NCBI RefSeq assembly: GCF_016406105.1
Contig: NZ_CP066308.1
Span: forward strand, 3,672,001-3,736,000
Length of the DNA: 64,000 nt
DNA from: Brevibacillus composti
GTDB lineage: Bacteria; Bacillota; Bacilli; Brevibacillales; Brevibacillaceae
Direction of reading: 5' to 3'
Part shown: piece by piece, positions 1 to 8,432 of the stretch
Layout of the letters: the number at the start of each line of letters is the position of its first letter
Numbering within the stretch: position 1 is the stretch's first letter
Notes under the pieces: model-generated
Databases searched by the model: none
Seen by the model: only the letters and a program-made list of their open reading frames with translations
Told to the model about the DNA's origin: nothing
Position numbers and translations under genes: made by a program

Positions 1-1
1 C

Positions 2-451
2 GGCAGCGAGCTGTTGTTTGACCTGTATTGCGGGACGGGAACGATTGCGCTCTGGCTCGCTCCCTACGCCCGGGAAGTGCGCGGAATCGAGATCATCCCG
101 GAAGCGGTGGAGGATGCGCGGAAAAACGCGGAGCGCAACCAAGCAGCCAACGCGCAGTTCCATGTGGGCCGCGCCGAGGTGCTGATGCCCAAGTGGGCGA
201 AGCAAGGCGTAAAGCCGGATGTGGTCGTGGTCGATCCGCCCCGTACCGGGCTGGATAATGCGCTGATCCGCTCGCTGCTGGAGGTGAAGCCGAAGCGGAT
301 CGTCTATGTGTCGTGCAATCCGTCTACGCTGGCGAAGGATATTGCCCAGCTCTTGGCCGGGTATGAACTGGTACAGGTGCAGCCGGTGGATATGTTTCCG
401 CATACGGCGCATGTGGAGAGCTGTGCGTTGATAGAAAGAAGTAAAGAATAA
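2..451 (+). CDS. rlmD: 23S rRNA (uracil-5-)-methyltransferase, C-terminal part (5' truncated by window)
   Basis: The frame is open from the first bases, so the N-terminal two thirds (TRAM and iron-sulfur region) lie outside the window. The SAM-binding motif FDLYCGTGTIAL opens the visible part. It is followed by VVVDPPRTGLD, the catalytic-loop motif VYVSCNPSTLAKD with the nucleophilic cysteine, and a C-terminal FPHTAHVESCALIER. This order is characteristic of the TrmA/RlmD family, which methylates U1939 of 23S rRNA in Gram-positives. TrmA or RlmCD paralogues cannot be excluded without the N terminus. Stop TAA is at 449-451. Confidence 0.9.
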   Translation, partial: GSELLFDLYCGTGTIALWLAPYAREVRGIEIIPEAVEDARKNAERNQAANAQFHVGRAEVLMPKWAKQGVKPDVVVVDPPRTGLDNALIRSLLEVKPKRIVYVSCNPSTLAKDIAQLLAGYELVQVQPVDMFPHTAHVESCALIERSKE

Positions 452-805
452 GCATATGGGTTCAAGAATCTGTGGAAGATACTCGACCCGTCTGCTTCTA
501 TTTCTATACGGTTAATCAGTCGATGAAGAATTTCTAGAGTCAATTCTTTGAAAGACAGGAAATATAAAAGCAGAAAACCGAAATTGTGTTGAATCTTTTT
601 GGAAGAACGTACTAGGGATGTTTCATAATGCTAATCTGGAGTTGAGTAAATATGGAACATATAGAGCGTATGGCCTCTCAAAAATAGTGGAGGCAACCCA
701 GAATGTACACCCAAATTATAGCGCTCATCACCAGTGTGGTATAATTAGGAAAAATAAAGGCGCGGGGTGTTTGGGGTGCTTAAATTAGAAGGTAAAGTCA
801 AACGA
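452..805. other. AT-rich intergenic stretch, no gene seen
   Basis: Between rlmD and the orphan gene the composition becomes visibly AT-rich. Frames are short and lack ribosome sites. The only structure noted is a small hairpin, GCCTC...GAGGC, near 676-694. It probably holds the promoter of the next gene, but no convincing -35/-10 pair was picked. This is the left edge of the accessory patch. Confidence 0.5.
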
Positions 806-2689
806 ATGGATCTCGAATTGCGAATCAAATATCTCGGTTTGCAAACCAAAGTATATCAGCTCGATGACTTTAGGTTTGTTATTTATTGCGAAAATTACGA
901 GGGTGATTTTGAGGAACTTGCCGACGATTTCAACTCATCTATAAGGCACATGGGGACGAATGTCGAATTGACGAAAACTCCGCCGGAATCGTTCAAACAA
1001 AGAATCGAAAGAATTTCCTTATCAAACGTTGTGGACGGGTTCAAGGCAACCTGCGTTACCGAAAGCGACATTCGTAATTTTGTGGAAAGTAAATTCCATT
1101 ATATCAATGTGACGAATGTGGATATCCCGCATCGCGGCTTAGGCTTTGAAATCGTGGTTTCGGTTTCGGAAGATACAACGGCGGAAATGATGGAGCAGAT
1201 GCAAAATTATCTGCTACAGGCCGACTTGGGAACCGATAGGATAACAATCAAGCATGAGGATTTCCCGAGGCAACCGACAAATGCGGGAGCGGATCGCGCA
1301 GGTCATGAAACGGTAAACAATCTACTTGGTTCTTTCAACGTTATGAACCTATCATTATATAAGCAACTTCCGTTCACGATCAATGAAGCTGATTTTTGGT
1401 TCGAGCATGCCGAAGATATTTATACCGGAAAGACAGGGAGACAGGATATCCCTTTTTTTCGTGAAGGGTTGCAAAAATGTTTCCTCAACGCCTCTGTGTT
1501 CGAAACCGTCGACCTACGGGACGTGTTGCTACTATACGATACGGTCTATTTGGCACTTCCGATCGAGAATCATCTAGATTCGTTTCTGGAGCAACAGAAC
1601 ATGACAGCGTCCGATCTAGTCGAACTAGTCGACATGGGGAAGGTCGTCATTGTGTTACCAAATCAAGAGACCAGATACGACCAAAACCTGCTGCTACAAG
1701 CCTATCAATGCAATCCGCTGTCTGTCGTCGGGCGACGAGGTCTAAATGCGCTATTGGCCGCCCATCTTGTCGAAACGAAGACACAATACGAAAAACGATA
1801 TCCGAACATTTACGATGCGTCCTCCGAACTGTTCCTTCGGGGGAAGAGAGAGGGAGATCCTTTCGTGCAACGCTTCGCCCAGCTGTTAGCCTGGCCCGTG
1901 ACGGCGGCGGCGGCCAGCTTTCGCTACTTGCACCAGCACAGCCCAATGTCAGTCGCCAATTTCGGAGTTAATCTTATTGTCGAAGAAAGCTTTCGTGGTT
2001 CGGACCTTCATGAACAAATTTCGTTTGAGTTAATGGTGAATGCAGATAGCACGCACCTCGCTACGGCGTTGCAATCGACTTATTTTCCGTTCAAGTTAAG
2101 GACGCCTGACGGCATGTACAGCGATCAAGCAGTTTCCAATCTGATGGGAGATTTATTAAAAATGTATTGGTACGACGCGTCCAACTTGGAACAAATCGAA
2201 CGCCTTATTGACCGGAATCATTCGGAAAACAACTATTTGAAACTATTTGAGACCAACCCTCATGTTAAGGCAACGAAGGTGGCTTTGTTGGCGGACGAGT
2301 ACGATACCCCCAAAGCGTTCCGTAATTTGCTCCACCGTTTGGACGCGATGGACGACGCGACTCGCAGGCAAACCATCAACGAATACAACGATTTGTTGTT
2401 CGAAGTCGTGGAGGCGTCGGGGCGGTCTTCTGGGGGATTCGTCAAAATGATGCTGGGCGGCGCCGGCTTTCTTCCCTTGAGTTATCAGGAGTCGTTCGCT
2501 TTAGCCTTAGTCGGATTAGTTCACGATAAGGTCAATGCTCTTAAAACTGTTAAGAGGGCAAAGGAACTCGATCGGATCGAAAAATGCATTAAGGACTCCG
2601 GAATTCAAGCTCGAGAACATATGAAGGAAGATATTTATATACTGGACAAAATCTCCAGAGTGGCAATACTGAAGCAGCAAGTCTCATAA
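806..2689 (+). CDS. orphan protein of unknown function (about 627 aa)
   Basis: I do not recognise a family. The ORF can be read from GTG 767, but ATG 806 has an AGAAGG about 11 nt upstream and is preferred. There is no signal peptide or clear membrane segment, so it is probably cytosolic. A mid-protein stretch (about residues 240-290) alternates hydrophobic and acidic residues (LRDVLLLYDTVYLALP, then VELVDMGKVVIVLP), an alpha/beta pattern. The C-terminal 60 residues are charged and helical. It is more AT-rich than the flanking chromosome and sits beside a truncated Rep and an IS remnant, which suggests horizontal acquisition. An accessory or defence role is possible but is only inference from context. 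Confidence 0.55.
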   Translation: MDLELRIKYLGLQTKVYQLDDFRFVIYCENYEGDFEELADDFNSSIRHMGTNVELTKTPPESFKQRIERISLSNVVDGFKATCVTESDIRNFVESKFHYINVTNVDIPHRGLGFEIVVSVSEDTTAEMMEQMQNYLLQADLGTDRITIKHEDFPRQPTNAGADRAGHETVNNLLGSFNVMNLSLYKQLPFTINEADFWFEHAEDIYTGKTGRQDIPFFREGLQKCFLNASVFETVDLRDVLLLYDTVYLALPIENHLDSFLEQQNMTASDLVELVDMGKVVIVLPNQETRYDQNLLLQAYQCNPLSVVGRRGLNALLAAHLVETKTQYEKRYPNIYDASSELFLRGKREGDPFVQRFAQLLAWPVTAAAASFRYLHQHSPMSVANFGVNLIVEESFRGSDLHEQISFELMVNADSTHLATALQSTYFPFKLRTPDGMYSDQAVSNLMGDLLKMYWYDASNLEQIERLIDRNHSENNYLKLFETNPHVKATKVALLADEYDTPKAFRNLLHRLDAMDDATRRQTINEYNDLLFEVVEASGRSSGGFVKMMLGGAGFLPLSYQESFALALVGLVHDKVNALKTVKRAKELDRIEKCIKDSGIQAREHMKEDIYILDKISRVAILKQQVS

Positions 2690-3063
2690 GAGTTGTACAA
2701 GACGAAAGAGCCATCCCTTCGTTGTTGACGACACAAGCACGGCTCTTCGCGCATCGCTTCAACGTCTTCCTGCAGCGTTTTGCATGAAGAATTCTATGTG
2801 ATACATAAGTGAATACTCCCGCTTCTGCAGGAAATAGAAATTGTTATCGCTGTCTACTCAACACATGTGGAGTGCTGTTCACTGTTAGTGAGGAAGGACA
2901 AATAAATCGGGGATGTATTGGCGTAAATTGTAAAGAGGGGCGGCGAACCCCTCTTTTTTTCATCGTTGTAAACTAGTGGGCTTTTGCCCATTTTGCTTAC
3001 ATATAACTAGGCAGTTGCATAGGATAAATGGTCAATAAGAAAATCACCGAGAGGAGCATGAGT
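2690..3063. other. intergenic region between orphan gene and cupin gene
   Basis: No supported gene. It holds a long imperfect hairpin at about 2704-2750 (GAAAGAGCC pairing with GGCTCTTC) without a T-tract, and an intrinsic terminator at 2933-2960, listed separately. Confidence 0.5.
2933..2960 (+). terminator. intrinsic terminator
   Basis: AAGAGGGG pairs with CCCCTCTT around a 7-nt loop and runs into about eight Ts. It lies some 240 bp after the orphan gene, so it may end that transcript or a short unannotated RNA. Confidence 0.8.
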
Positions 3064-3600
3064 ATGTACCCTAATTCATGCTATTACTATCAATGGTATA
3101 ATCCAATGCAATGCCACTGGAATAACAAATCGGGTTATGATTGGAATCCCCATTACTACAACCGAAACAACTACTACCATAATCCTTATGGAAACATCCC
3201 TTTACAAGATTATGGAACAAGGCCATTTGTAGTAAATATTGACCAAGCAACCAAGCAAAACAACAATTACCGCACCGCTTTATGGACAGGGAAATATTTT
3301 CAAGTAACTTTGATGAGTATTAATGTTGGTGAAGACATAGGTTTGGAAGTCCATCCAACAACTGACCAGTTCATACGGATTGAAGAAGGTCAGGCACTTG
3401 TTCAAATGGGTGACAGCAGAGATAGCTTAGATTTTCAAGTTATGGCGTACGACGACTATGCAATTATGATACCTGCTGGAAAATGGCACAATGTAATCAA
3501 TACAGGTAATCGCCCTCTTAAAGTTTACGTTATTTATGCACCGCCTGAGCACCCATATGGTACAGTTCATGAAACGAAAGCAATCGCTCAAGGAAAGTAA
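3064..3600 (+). CDS. cupin-domain protein with Tyr/Asn-rich N terminus
   Basis: The start is placed at ATG 3064, seven bases after GAGGAG (3051-3056); ATG 3058 and ATG 3028 are in frame but poorly spaced. The first ~55 residues are extremely rich in Tyr, Asn and His (CYYYQWYNP, HYYNRNNYYHNPYG), a low-complexity leader seen in spore-coat-type proteins. Residues ~75-165 form a single-domain cupin barrel: motif 1 resembles G-x5-H-x3-(D/E)Q-x5-EG (IGLEVHPTTDQFIRIEEGQ), and motif 2 is IPAGKWHNVINTGNRPLKVYVIYAPPEHP. Metal-ligand histidines are present. Homologous cupins are common in Bacillales, usually unnamed; substrate unknown. The accessory setting fits transfer. Confidence 0.8.
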   Translation: MYPNSCYYYQWYNPMQCHWNNKSGYDWNPHYYNRNNYYHNPYGNIPLQDYGTRPFVVNIDQATKQNNNYRTALWTGKYFQVTLMSINVGEDIGLEVHPTTDQFIRIEEGQALVQMGDSRDSLDFQVMAYDDYAIMIPAGKWHNVINTGNRPLKVYVIYAPPEHPYGTVHETKAIAQGK

Positions 3601-3666
3601 GTAAACTTAGCTTTGGAGTGTGAATTAAAAAACGTTAGGTTCGTTAATGGTACGAAAAAGGAGCGT

Positions 3667-3704
3667 GACGTAAATAACCGCCTTAATGGGCGGTTATTTA
3701 CGTC
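3667..3704. repeat. 16-bp perfect hairpin without T-tract
   Basis: GACGTAAATAACCGCC (3667-3682) is the exact reverse complement of 3689-3704, with a 6-nt loop. It follows the cupin stop by about 65 bp. The missing T-tract argues against a classical terminator. It could be a Rho-independent relic, an RNA end, or a palindromic element tied to the mobile DNA next to it. Confidence 0.7.
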
Positions 3705-3862
3705 CGACAAGGATTTTCGGAAAAATTTCAGGCGTGTAGAACGCCACTAAAGACTTTTCTATCCCTCATATGCAAACGACTAGGCACCCGTGCCTTCCAT
3801 ATGAAAGTAAGCTTAGAAGCTAATTGTAGAGGTCTGAGGGCGCACTATATAGCCGCCCTGAC

Positions 3863-4435
3863 CTATCCTACTTCCTGATAGAATGGCTTGTGTGAGAGTA
3901 CGGGAATGGTAAGACCGTCAAGCATAAAGCCGTCTATATCTCCCTCGATATACTCTAGGAACAAGTCTAGCATGTCAACAGTTCTTTCCTTGACCGCCGC
4001 TGTAATTGCCTGTTTATCTTTCCGCTTTAGGTTTCTCCAATCACGTTTACCATTGATAACGCTCTTGAGCAAGCATCGAAGACCAATGAACTCTTTTGTA
4101 TTGGAAACGAACCGGAAGCCTTTCATTTTTATAAAGTCTTCCTTATCGTATCCTGTAAGCGGCTTTTGTTTCGGTCTCATTCGGAACTCGATTCTCGTCA
4201 TTGGAAGTGAATCAATACCCTTAGCTTCCTTTAGTTGCTTCTGTTTATCGTACTGACAGACCGATAACGCTGACTTTGCCGCCCCATAATATAAGGTTGT
4301 TTCATACCTTCTGATTCTAAGGTTAGTCGGCGGCGGCAATAAGAAACAATCCTTATAAGGTGTAGGGAAATCAAACGCAACATCTAATCTGCTAACCTTC
4401 CAACGCGCAGGCTCAATCATATTAAATATTTCCAA
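3863..4435 (-). pseudogene. truncated replication initiation protein, phage/plasmid CRI-like Rep
   Basis: The reading frame begins near a conserved core, WKVSRLDVAFDFPTP. It then has a YDK tyrosine-containing segment (VCQYDKQKQL) and TRIEFRMRPKQKP. This order resembles the rolling-circle replication proteins of filamentous phages and small plasmids (Phage_CRI / gpII type), where RxDxxxDF and YDK...R(I/L)E are hallmark blocks. Family proteins carry roughly another 100 N-terminal residues, missing here because the frame abuts the IS256 fragment near 4438. The C terminus appears complete. It is probably non-functional and marks a former integrated replicon. The family call is by motif memory only. 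Confidence 0.55.
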
Positions 4436-4437
4436 TC

Positions 4438-5054
4438 AGTCGAACATCACAGGGATCGAAGATCAAATTCTTGCGATGTACGCCAAAGGCGTTTCTACTC
4501 GCGACATTCAGGATCATCTGCAGCAACTCTAAGGAATTGAGGTCTCACCAACGCTCATTTCCAACGTGACAAACAAAATGCCATCGTCAACAAAGCAGCG
4601 TATATGGTCATTGGCATCGATTTGGATGGCCACAAAGATGTACAAGGATTTGAAGAAGATTACGTCAGATTTGAAGCCGATTTACAAGGCTCCAACGGAG
4701 CAGGTTGCCTTAGAAGAACTGGATCATTTTGAACAATCCTGGGGGAACAAATATCCCTTACTGGTTCGTTCCTGGCGAAACAATTGGTCAGAAATATCCA
4801 CGTTTTTCAAATACCCACCAGAGATTCGAAAGTTGATTTACACCACGAACGTCATTGAAAGTTACCATCGGCAATTGCGGAAAGTAACGAAAGGAAAAGC
4901 TGTATTTCCTACGGATGAAGCTCTTCTCAAAATGCTGTATCTTGTAACCATGGATGTTTTACGAAAATGGACAGGCCGAGTCCAAAACTGGGGACAGATC
5001 CTGTTACAGCTATCCATTTTCTTCGAAGATCGCGTACAACCGTACATCCGTTAA
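4438..5054 (+). mobile_element. IS256-family transposase remnant
   Basis: Three pieces of one IS256 (Transposase_mut) transposase lie in order. First comes GIEDQILAMYAKGVSTRDIQ (about 4452-4511), ending at an in-frame TAA (4530-4532). Next is a GIEVSPTLISNVT block, then a different frame with MVIGIDLDGHKDV. After an internal deletion near 4645 the original frame resumes with YKAPTEQVALEELDHFEQ and ends with TTNVIESYHRQLRK. That last part keeps the presumed catalytic Glu. The N terminus, the central DGL catalytic aspartate block and the C/H motif are lost. No intact terminal inverted repeats were seen. Clearly inactive; it borders and truncates the Rep remnant. Confidence 0.85.
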
Positions 5055-5207
5055 TTTAATGAAAGGATTCATCCCCAAATAGATTCTCTATCTCTCCGCC
5101 AACTGGGTCAAGGGTTCCGGAGTGGCTCATGACAACTCTGGTTTAGGATCAGAGGCCTGAGGCTTACCCTTGCCACCACTCTTGTAAAAGGGAGCGGCCG
5201 GGCCGTG

Positions 5208-6101
5208 TTAGATCTTCACTTCCAATTCATCCACAAAGACAGCCTGGCCCGAAATCTCCACCTCATACTGTCCTTCTCTCTTGGCAACCGATACCCCTAC
5301 CTTTCCGTCCCTGCCCATTTCCCTGCCTTGCTCCACCACGAGCCGAACGGACGAATCCTCTCCTCCCCGTATGTACTGCGCATAGTAGGCCCCCATCGCT
5401 CCGGAGGCGGTGCCGGTGACCGGGTCTTCCACCGTCCCCGAATACGGCGAGGAAAAATGGCGGGCATGCATTTGCGCGTCCGGATGGTAAGTCTCCAGGC
5501 AGAACGGATGGAGGGATGCCCGCGGCCTTTCTGTCAATATCGCGGGAAACCGCTCATTGTGCGGCTTCATGCGCCGGAAAGGCTCCAAGCCTTTGACCGG
5601 GATGAGCAGTGTCCAGATCCCTGTACTGCCGTACATGACCGGCAGCGATGGATCCAGATCGCTCTCTTCGATTCCCATCGCTTGCGCCACATCGTGCAGG
5701 GAGCCGCCAAATGGCTGAAACTGCGGGGCAGCCTGCTGCATCGTGATCGAAATGCCGCCCGCGCCGTCATCTTCAAGCCGAATCGGCAAGATGCCGGCCT
5801 TGGTTTCAATCGTAAGCTCTTTTTTCTCCCCCAGCAGCCCTCTCGACGTAAGCGCATATATCGTCGCAATCGTGGCATGACCGCACAGATCCATTTCATG
5901 GCCGGGCGTAAAATAACGGATGCGCAGGTCGGCGACATCGGAGGGAAACGGAAAAGACGTCTCCGTAAACCCTACCTGTTCGGCGATCTCCCTCATCTCT
6001 TCCTCGGTCAGTCCGTCCGCGTCCAAGACAAGCCCTGCCGGATTTCCCTTGTGCGGGACGCGGGTAAATGCTTCATAGTGGCAAACCTTGATTGTTTTCA
6101 T
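5208..6101 (-). CDS. PhzF family epimerase/isomerase
   Basis: The start at ATG 6101 is set by GGGAGG 8-9 bases upstream; longer in-frame starts lack a site. The sequence shows the PhzF fold's two halves. [10 protein letters not shown] and the catalytic Glu region GFTETSF lie at the N terminus. [17 protein letters not shown] follows. In the second half, [15 protein letters not shown] occupies the mirror position of the pseudo-twofold. Length (~297 aa) is typical. Family members resemble diaminopimelate epimerase and isomerise small metabolites; outside phenazine clusters the substrate is usually unknown, and no phenazine genes are here. It is cytosolic, probably a dimer, and seems monocistronic. 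Confidence 0.9.
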   Translation of the reverse strand: MKTIKVCHYEAFTRVPHKGNPAGLVLDADGLTEEEMREIAEQVGFTETSFPFPSDVADLRIRYFTPGHEMDLCGHATIATIYALTSRGLLGEKKELTIETKAGILPIRLEDDGAGGISITMQQAAPQFQPFGGSLHDVAQAMGIEESDLDPSLPVMYGSTGIWTLLIPVKGLEPFRRMKPHNERFPAILTERPRASLHPFCLETYHPDAQMHARHFSSPYSGTVEDPVTGTASGAMGAYYAQYIRGGEDSSVRLVVEQGREMGRDGKVGVSVAKREGQYEVEISGQAVFVDELEVKI

Positions 6102-6228
6102 GCAAAAAACCTCCCCCTTCCACAAGCCGTTTCTACAGGAAAAGGGGGGCCTGATCTAAAGCTCCCCTGCAAACAAATGCTCCTGCCATGATGGATATGT
6201 CCGTACTATTATGGATGCGTCTGGCTTG

Positions 6229-6420
6229 CTACTGATGTGCGCCCTCCGTATAAATCTGGAAGGTACCCCCGAACTTGTCCGTTACGATGCCGTAAGCCGG
6301 ACTGAAAAAGGTTTCCTGCAGCAGCATGCCCACTTGGCCGCCTTCCTGCAGCGCTTCAAAGAACTTTTTGGATACTTCCGCGTCATCCGTAGAGATGCAG
6401 ATTGTCACCTGTGTTCCACC
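6229..6420 (-). pseudogene. C-terminal fragment of a VOC/PhnB-like protein
   Basis: On the minus strand a frame outside the annotated ORFs reads VTICISTDDAEVSKKFFEAL, then GGQVGMLLQETFFSPAYG and DKFGGTFQIYTEG, ending in TAG (6231-6229). This is the C-terminal half of the PhnB/3-demethylubiquinone-methyltransferase-like VOC fold, with the typical W/F-SPxYG...D(K/R)FG motif. About 80 N-terminal residues are missing, and the fragment overlaps the 3' end of the ArsR gene. ArsR-SRPBCC-VOC operons are common in Bacillales, so a deletion probably removed the ArsR/VOC boundary and the VOC N terminus. Confidence 0.75.
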
Positions 6421-6725
6421 ACATGCTTCAGCATGGACAGCTTGTTATTCCAGAAGTGCTCGTAATAGGAAAGCCACTGCTTCAGCTCCAACAAAGGCTC
6501 GGGATGGAGCCGGTAGAGCTTTTCCCTGCCGACCTTGCGTCCGCTGACCAGCTTCGCTTCGGACAGGACGTGGAGATGCTTGGCGACGGCTGTCCGGCTC
6601 ATGGGAAAATGCGAAGTGATCGCGGAGATGGGCAGCTCCCGGCCCGCTAGCAGCTGAAGAACCTCTCGGCGCGTCGGGTCCGCGATGGCCTGAAAAACGT
6701 CGTATTTTTGTGCGGCTCCAGCCAC
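6405..6725 (-). CDS. ArsR-family transcriptional repressor
   Basis: A 106-aa protein beginning at GTG 6725, one base after the upstream stop, with GGAGG in the preceding gene's end. The winged helix is clear: AIADPTRREVLQLLAGRELPI, the recognition region MSRTAVAKHLHVLSEAKLV, and wing GRKVGREKLYRL. No metal-binding cysteines are visible, so it belongs to the non-metal ArsR group usually paired with an AHSA1/SRPBCC gene, as here. The operon promoter carries two matching palindromes (7207-7251), pointing to autorepression. The last residues overlap the VOC remnant, so the natural C terminus may be altered. Confidence 0.9.
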   Translation of the reverse strand: MAGAAQKYDVFQAIADPTRREVLQLLAGRELPISAITSHFPMSRTAVAKHLHVLSEAKLVSGRKVGREKLYRLHPEPLLELKQWLSYYEHFWNNKLSMLKHVVEHR

Positions 6726-6726
6726 C

Positions 6727-7158
6727 TTACGCCTCCACTGCCTTCCGCAGATTCTCCATGATGCCGCCCCACCCTTGATTCATCCGGTCGCGAATGACCG
6801 CGGCGTCTTCATTGGCCTTCGGCACGACGGATGTCGGTTGTTTCCAGCCGCCGTGAATCAGGGTGAATTCCGTCTGCTCGCCGATCTCCTTCAGCGCAAA
6901 GGTGACGAACCAGCCATTCACATCCCAGGTAAACGAGAGGCGGTGAGGCGGATCCAGCTCGGTCACCTTGCAGGGCGACGGGCCAAAGGGGGATTGCAGG
7001 TGAAACTCATGTCCGAGTACCGGCTGAAAGTCATTGGGCATGAACCAGGAGGCAATGCCCTCCTGTGTGGAGACAGCTTCCCAGACCTTTTGGATCGGCG
7101 CGTCAAAGACGACCACATGCTTGATATCCTGCAGGGTATCTTGATGATTCGTTTCCAT
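6727..7158 (-). CDS. SRPBCC (AHSA1-type) domain protein
   Basis: ATG 7158 is chosen because AAGGAG lies seven bases upstream; the in-frame TTG 7164 is too close. Motifs are [23 protein letters not shown] at the N terminus, [14 protein letters not shown], and a C-terminal helix [15 protein letters not shown]. This is the START-like hydrophobic-cavity fold of the Aha1/YndB group, which binds small hydrophobic ligands. It is the first gene of the SRPBCC-ArsR operon and probably acts with that regulator in sensing or buffering an unknown compound. About 143 aa is normal for the family. Confidence 0.88.
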   Translation of the reverse strand: METNHQDTLQDIKHVVVFDAPIQKVWEAVSTQEGIASWFMPNDFQPVLGHEFHLQSPFGPSPCKVTELDPPHRLSFTWDVNGWFVTFALKEIGEQTEFTLIHGGWKQPTSVVPKANEDAAVIRDRMNQGWGGIMENLRKAVEA

Positions 7159-7206
7159 GATCAATCTCCTTCTTTCTCATCGAAAAGAGAAAACCAAGAA
7201 AATAGA

Positions 7207-7259
7207 AAACCAAATGGTTTCACTTTCTTTGATTATAAAACCATTTGGTTTCATGTCAA
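7207..7259 (-). promoter_or_regulatory. sigma-A promoter with two palindromic operators for SRPBCC-arsR
   Basis: Reading the minus strand, TTGACA (7259-7254) is followed 16 bp later by TATAAT (7237-7232), both perfect consensus. The spacer is filled by AAACCAAATGGTTT (7251-7238). A second copy in inverted form, AAACCATTTGGTTT as read on that strand (7220-7207), lies just downstream of the start point, 31 bp centre to centre (about three helical turns). This is the expected arrangement for repression by the ArsR protein encoded in the operon; protein binding itself is inferred. Confidence 0.85.
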
Positions 7260-7486
7260 GCTCAGGTTTTTCCTTCCTCCCTATTTTTCTGCATCCGCTT
7301 CTTTCCTATGATTCATGCCGCAAACGCCGGCGGTTCGCCCCTCTCAAGATCGGCAGCTTACAGCCTTGTAAGGTTTCTCCGGCCAGTTGTAAGATAAATC
7401 GATTTCTCCCAAAATGATCCATCTGTAAACTGGAGGAAGCGATGCAGCCTGCATCTGTCATTTGCAACAGTAGGAGGAAATGAGCG

Positions 7487-8086
7487 ATGTCGTTTTCGCA
7501 AGTGCATGAGGAAGTTTTTCGTTCGATCAACGACTTGGGCAAGCACTATCCGGCCCTGAACCCGTTTGCGGTTTTTCTGGCGGAGTACACGCTGTATGTG
7601 CTGGCCGCAGGAGTCGTCGTCTATTGGTTTACCCGTAGCTCCCCAAACAGGCGGATGGTGGTTCAGGCCGTGCTGGCTTTTGGATTGGCGGAGATTTACG
7701 GCACCATCGCCGGGCAGTTCTATTCCCATCACCAGCCGTTTGCCGTCCTGCCGGATGTGACGGCGCTGGTGCCCCATGAGATCGATAACTCGTTTCCGAG
7801 CGACCACACCATTTTGTTTTTTTCCTTTTGCTTCTCTTTTCTGCTCGTCCGCGGAAGGGAAGGCTGGCTATGGCTGGCGCTCGCGGTCTGTGTCGGCATC
7901 TCCCGGATCTATGTCGGCGTACACTACCCGGTCGATATCGCGGTCGGCGCTTTGTTTGGCATGCTGGCGGCACTCATCGCCTACCGGTTGACGCCGAAGC
8001 TCTCTTTTCTAAACCGGCTGCTCGCCGTTTATGAGAAAATAGAGAATCGGCTGCTACCCTCAAAAGGGAACGCCCGAAATATGTGA
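7487..8086 (+). CDS. bcrC: undecaprenyl-diphosphatase, PAP2 type (BcrC)
   Basis: The start ATG 7487 has AGGAGG nine bases upstream. It is a membrane PAP2 phosphatase with five to six hydrophobic segments. The three catalytic blocks are GQFYSHHQPF (C1-like), PSDHTILFFSFCFSF (C2 with catalytic His) and SRIYVGVHYPVDI (C3). BcrC enzymes dephosphorylate undecaprenyl pyrophosphate on the outer membrane face, recycling the lipid carrier for peptidoglycan and giving bacitracin resistance. A second, unrelated enzyme of the same function (UppP) lies at 44049-44828. The 200 bp upstream show no ECF-type promoter I can defend. Confidence 0.88.
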   Translation: MSFSQVHEEVFRSINDLGKHYPALNPFAVFLAEYTLYVLAAGVVVYWFTRSSPNRRMVVQAVLAFGLAEIYGTIAGQFYSHHQPFAVLPDVTALVPHEIDNSFPSDHTILFFSFCFSFLLVRGREGWLWLALAVCVGISRIYVGVHYPVDIAVGALFGMLAALIAYRLTPKLSFLNRLLAVYEKIENRLLPSKGNARNM

Positions 8087-8167
8087 TCCACCCGGATTTC
8101 CATACCTTGCCAGAGGCGGCCGGGTTTTGCTATCATAGTCACAGAAATCGGGAAAGGAGAGTGCCTT

Positions 8168-8299
8168 ATGAAAAAGAGAGCGATGACATCACTGGCTAAA
8201 GGATTAGGGTACTCGACTGCCGTTTTCTTTGTATTTGCGAGCCAAGGGAGAAGTCTGTCCAAAATCAGTGATACGCGCGACCTCGCACCCTTCGCTTAG
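8168..8299 (+). CDS. short hypothetical ORF (43 aa)
   Basis: An ATG follows GGAAAGGAG with good spacing and reads MKKRAMTSLAKGLGYSTAVF, then a hydrophobic stretch and a nondescript tail. The strong ribosome site suggests a genuine start. The tail looks like read-through of unrelated sequence, so this may be the 5' end of a deleted gene. It lies in a stretch of remnants. Confidence 0.35.
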   Translation: MKKRAMTSLAKGLGYSTAVFFVFASQGRSLSKISDTRDLAPFA

Positions 8300-8373
8300 C
8301 GATTTTCCGGAGCAAGTCCTGGGAATAGAAACGCCACGGGTCGCTTCCCTGTGGTTTGCATACCGATCTACCC

Positions 8374-8407
8374 AAACACCGCAGGGACACCTGTGGTGTT
8401 TTTTATT
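8374..8407 (+). terminator. intrinsic terminator just upstream of truncated GNAT gene
   Basis: AACACCGCAGG (8375-8385) pairs with CCTGTGGTGTT (8390-8400), one G-U pair, GACA loop, then TTTTATT. It ends 14 nt before the GNAT fragment's ribosome site, a position compatible with attenuation as well as with ending an upstream transcript. Confidence 0.8.
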
Positions 8408-8432
8408 AAAAACCAAAAGGGAGGCAACCGAC

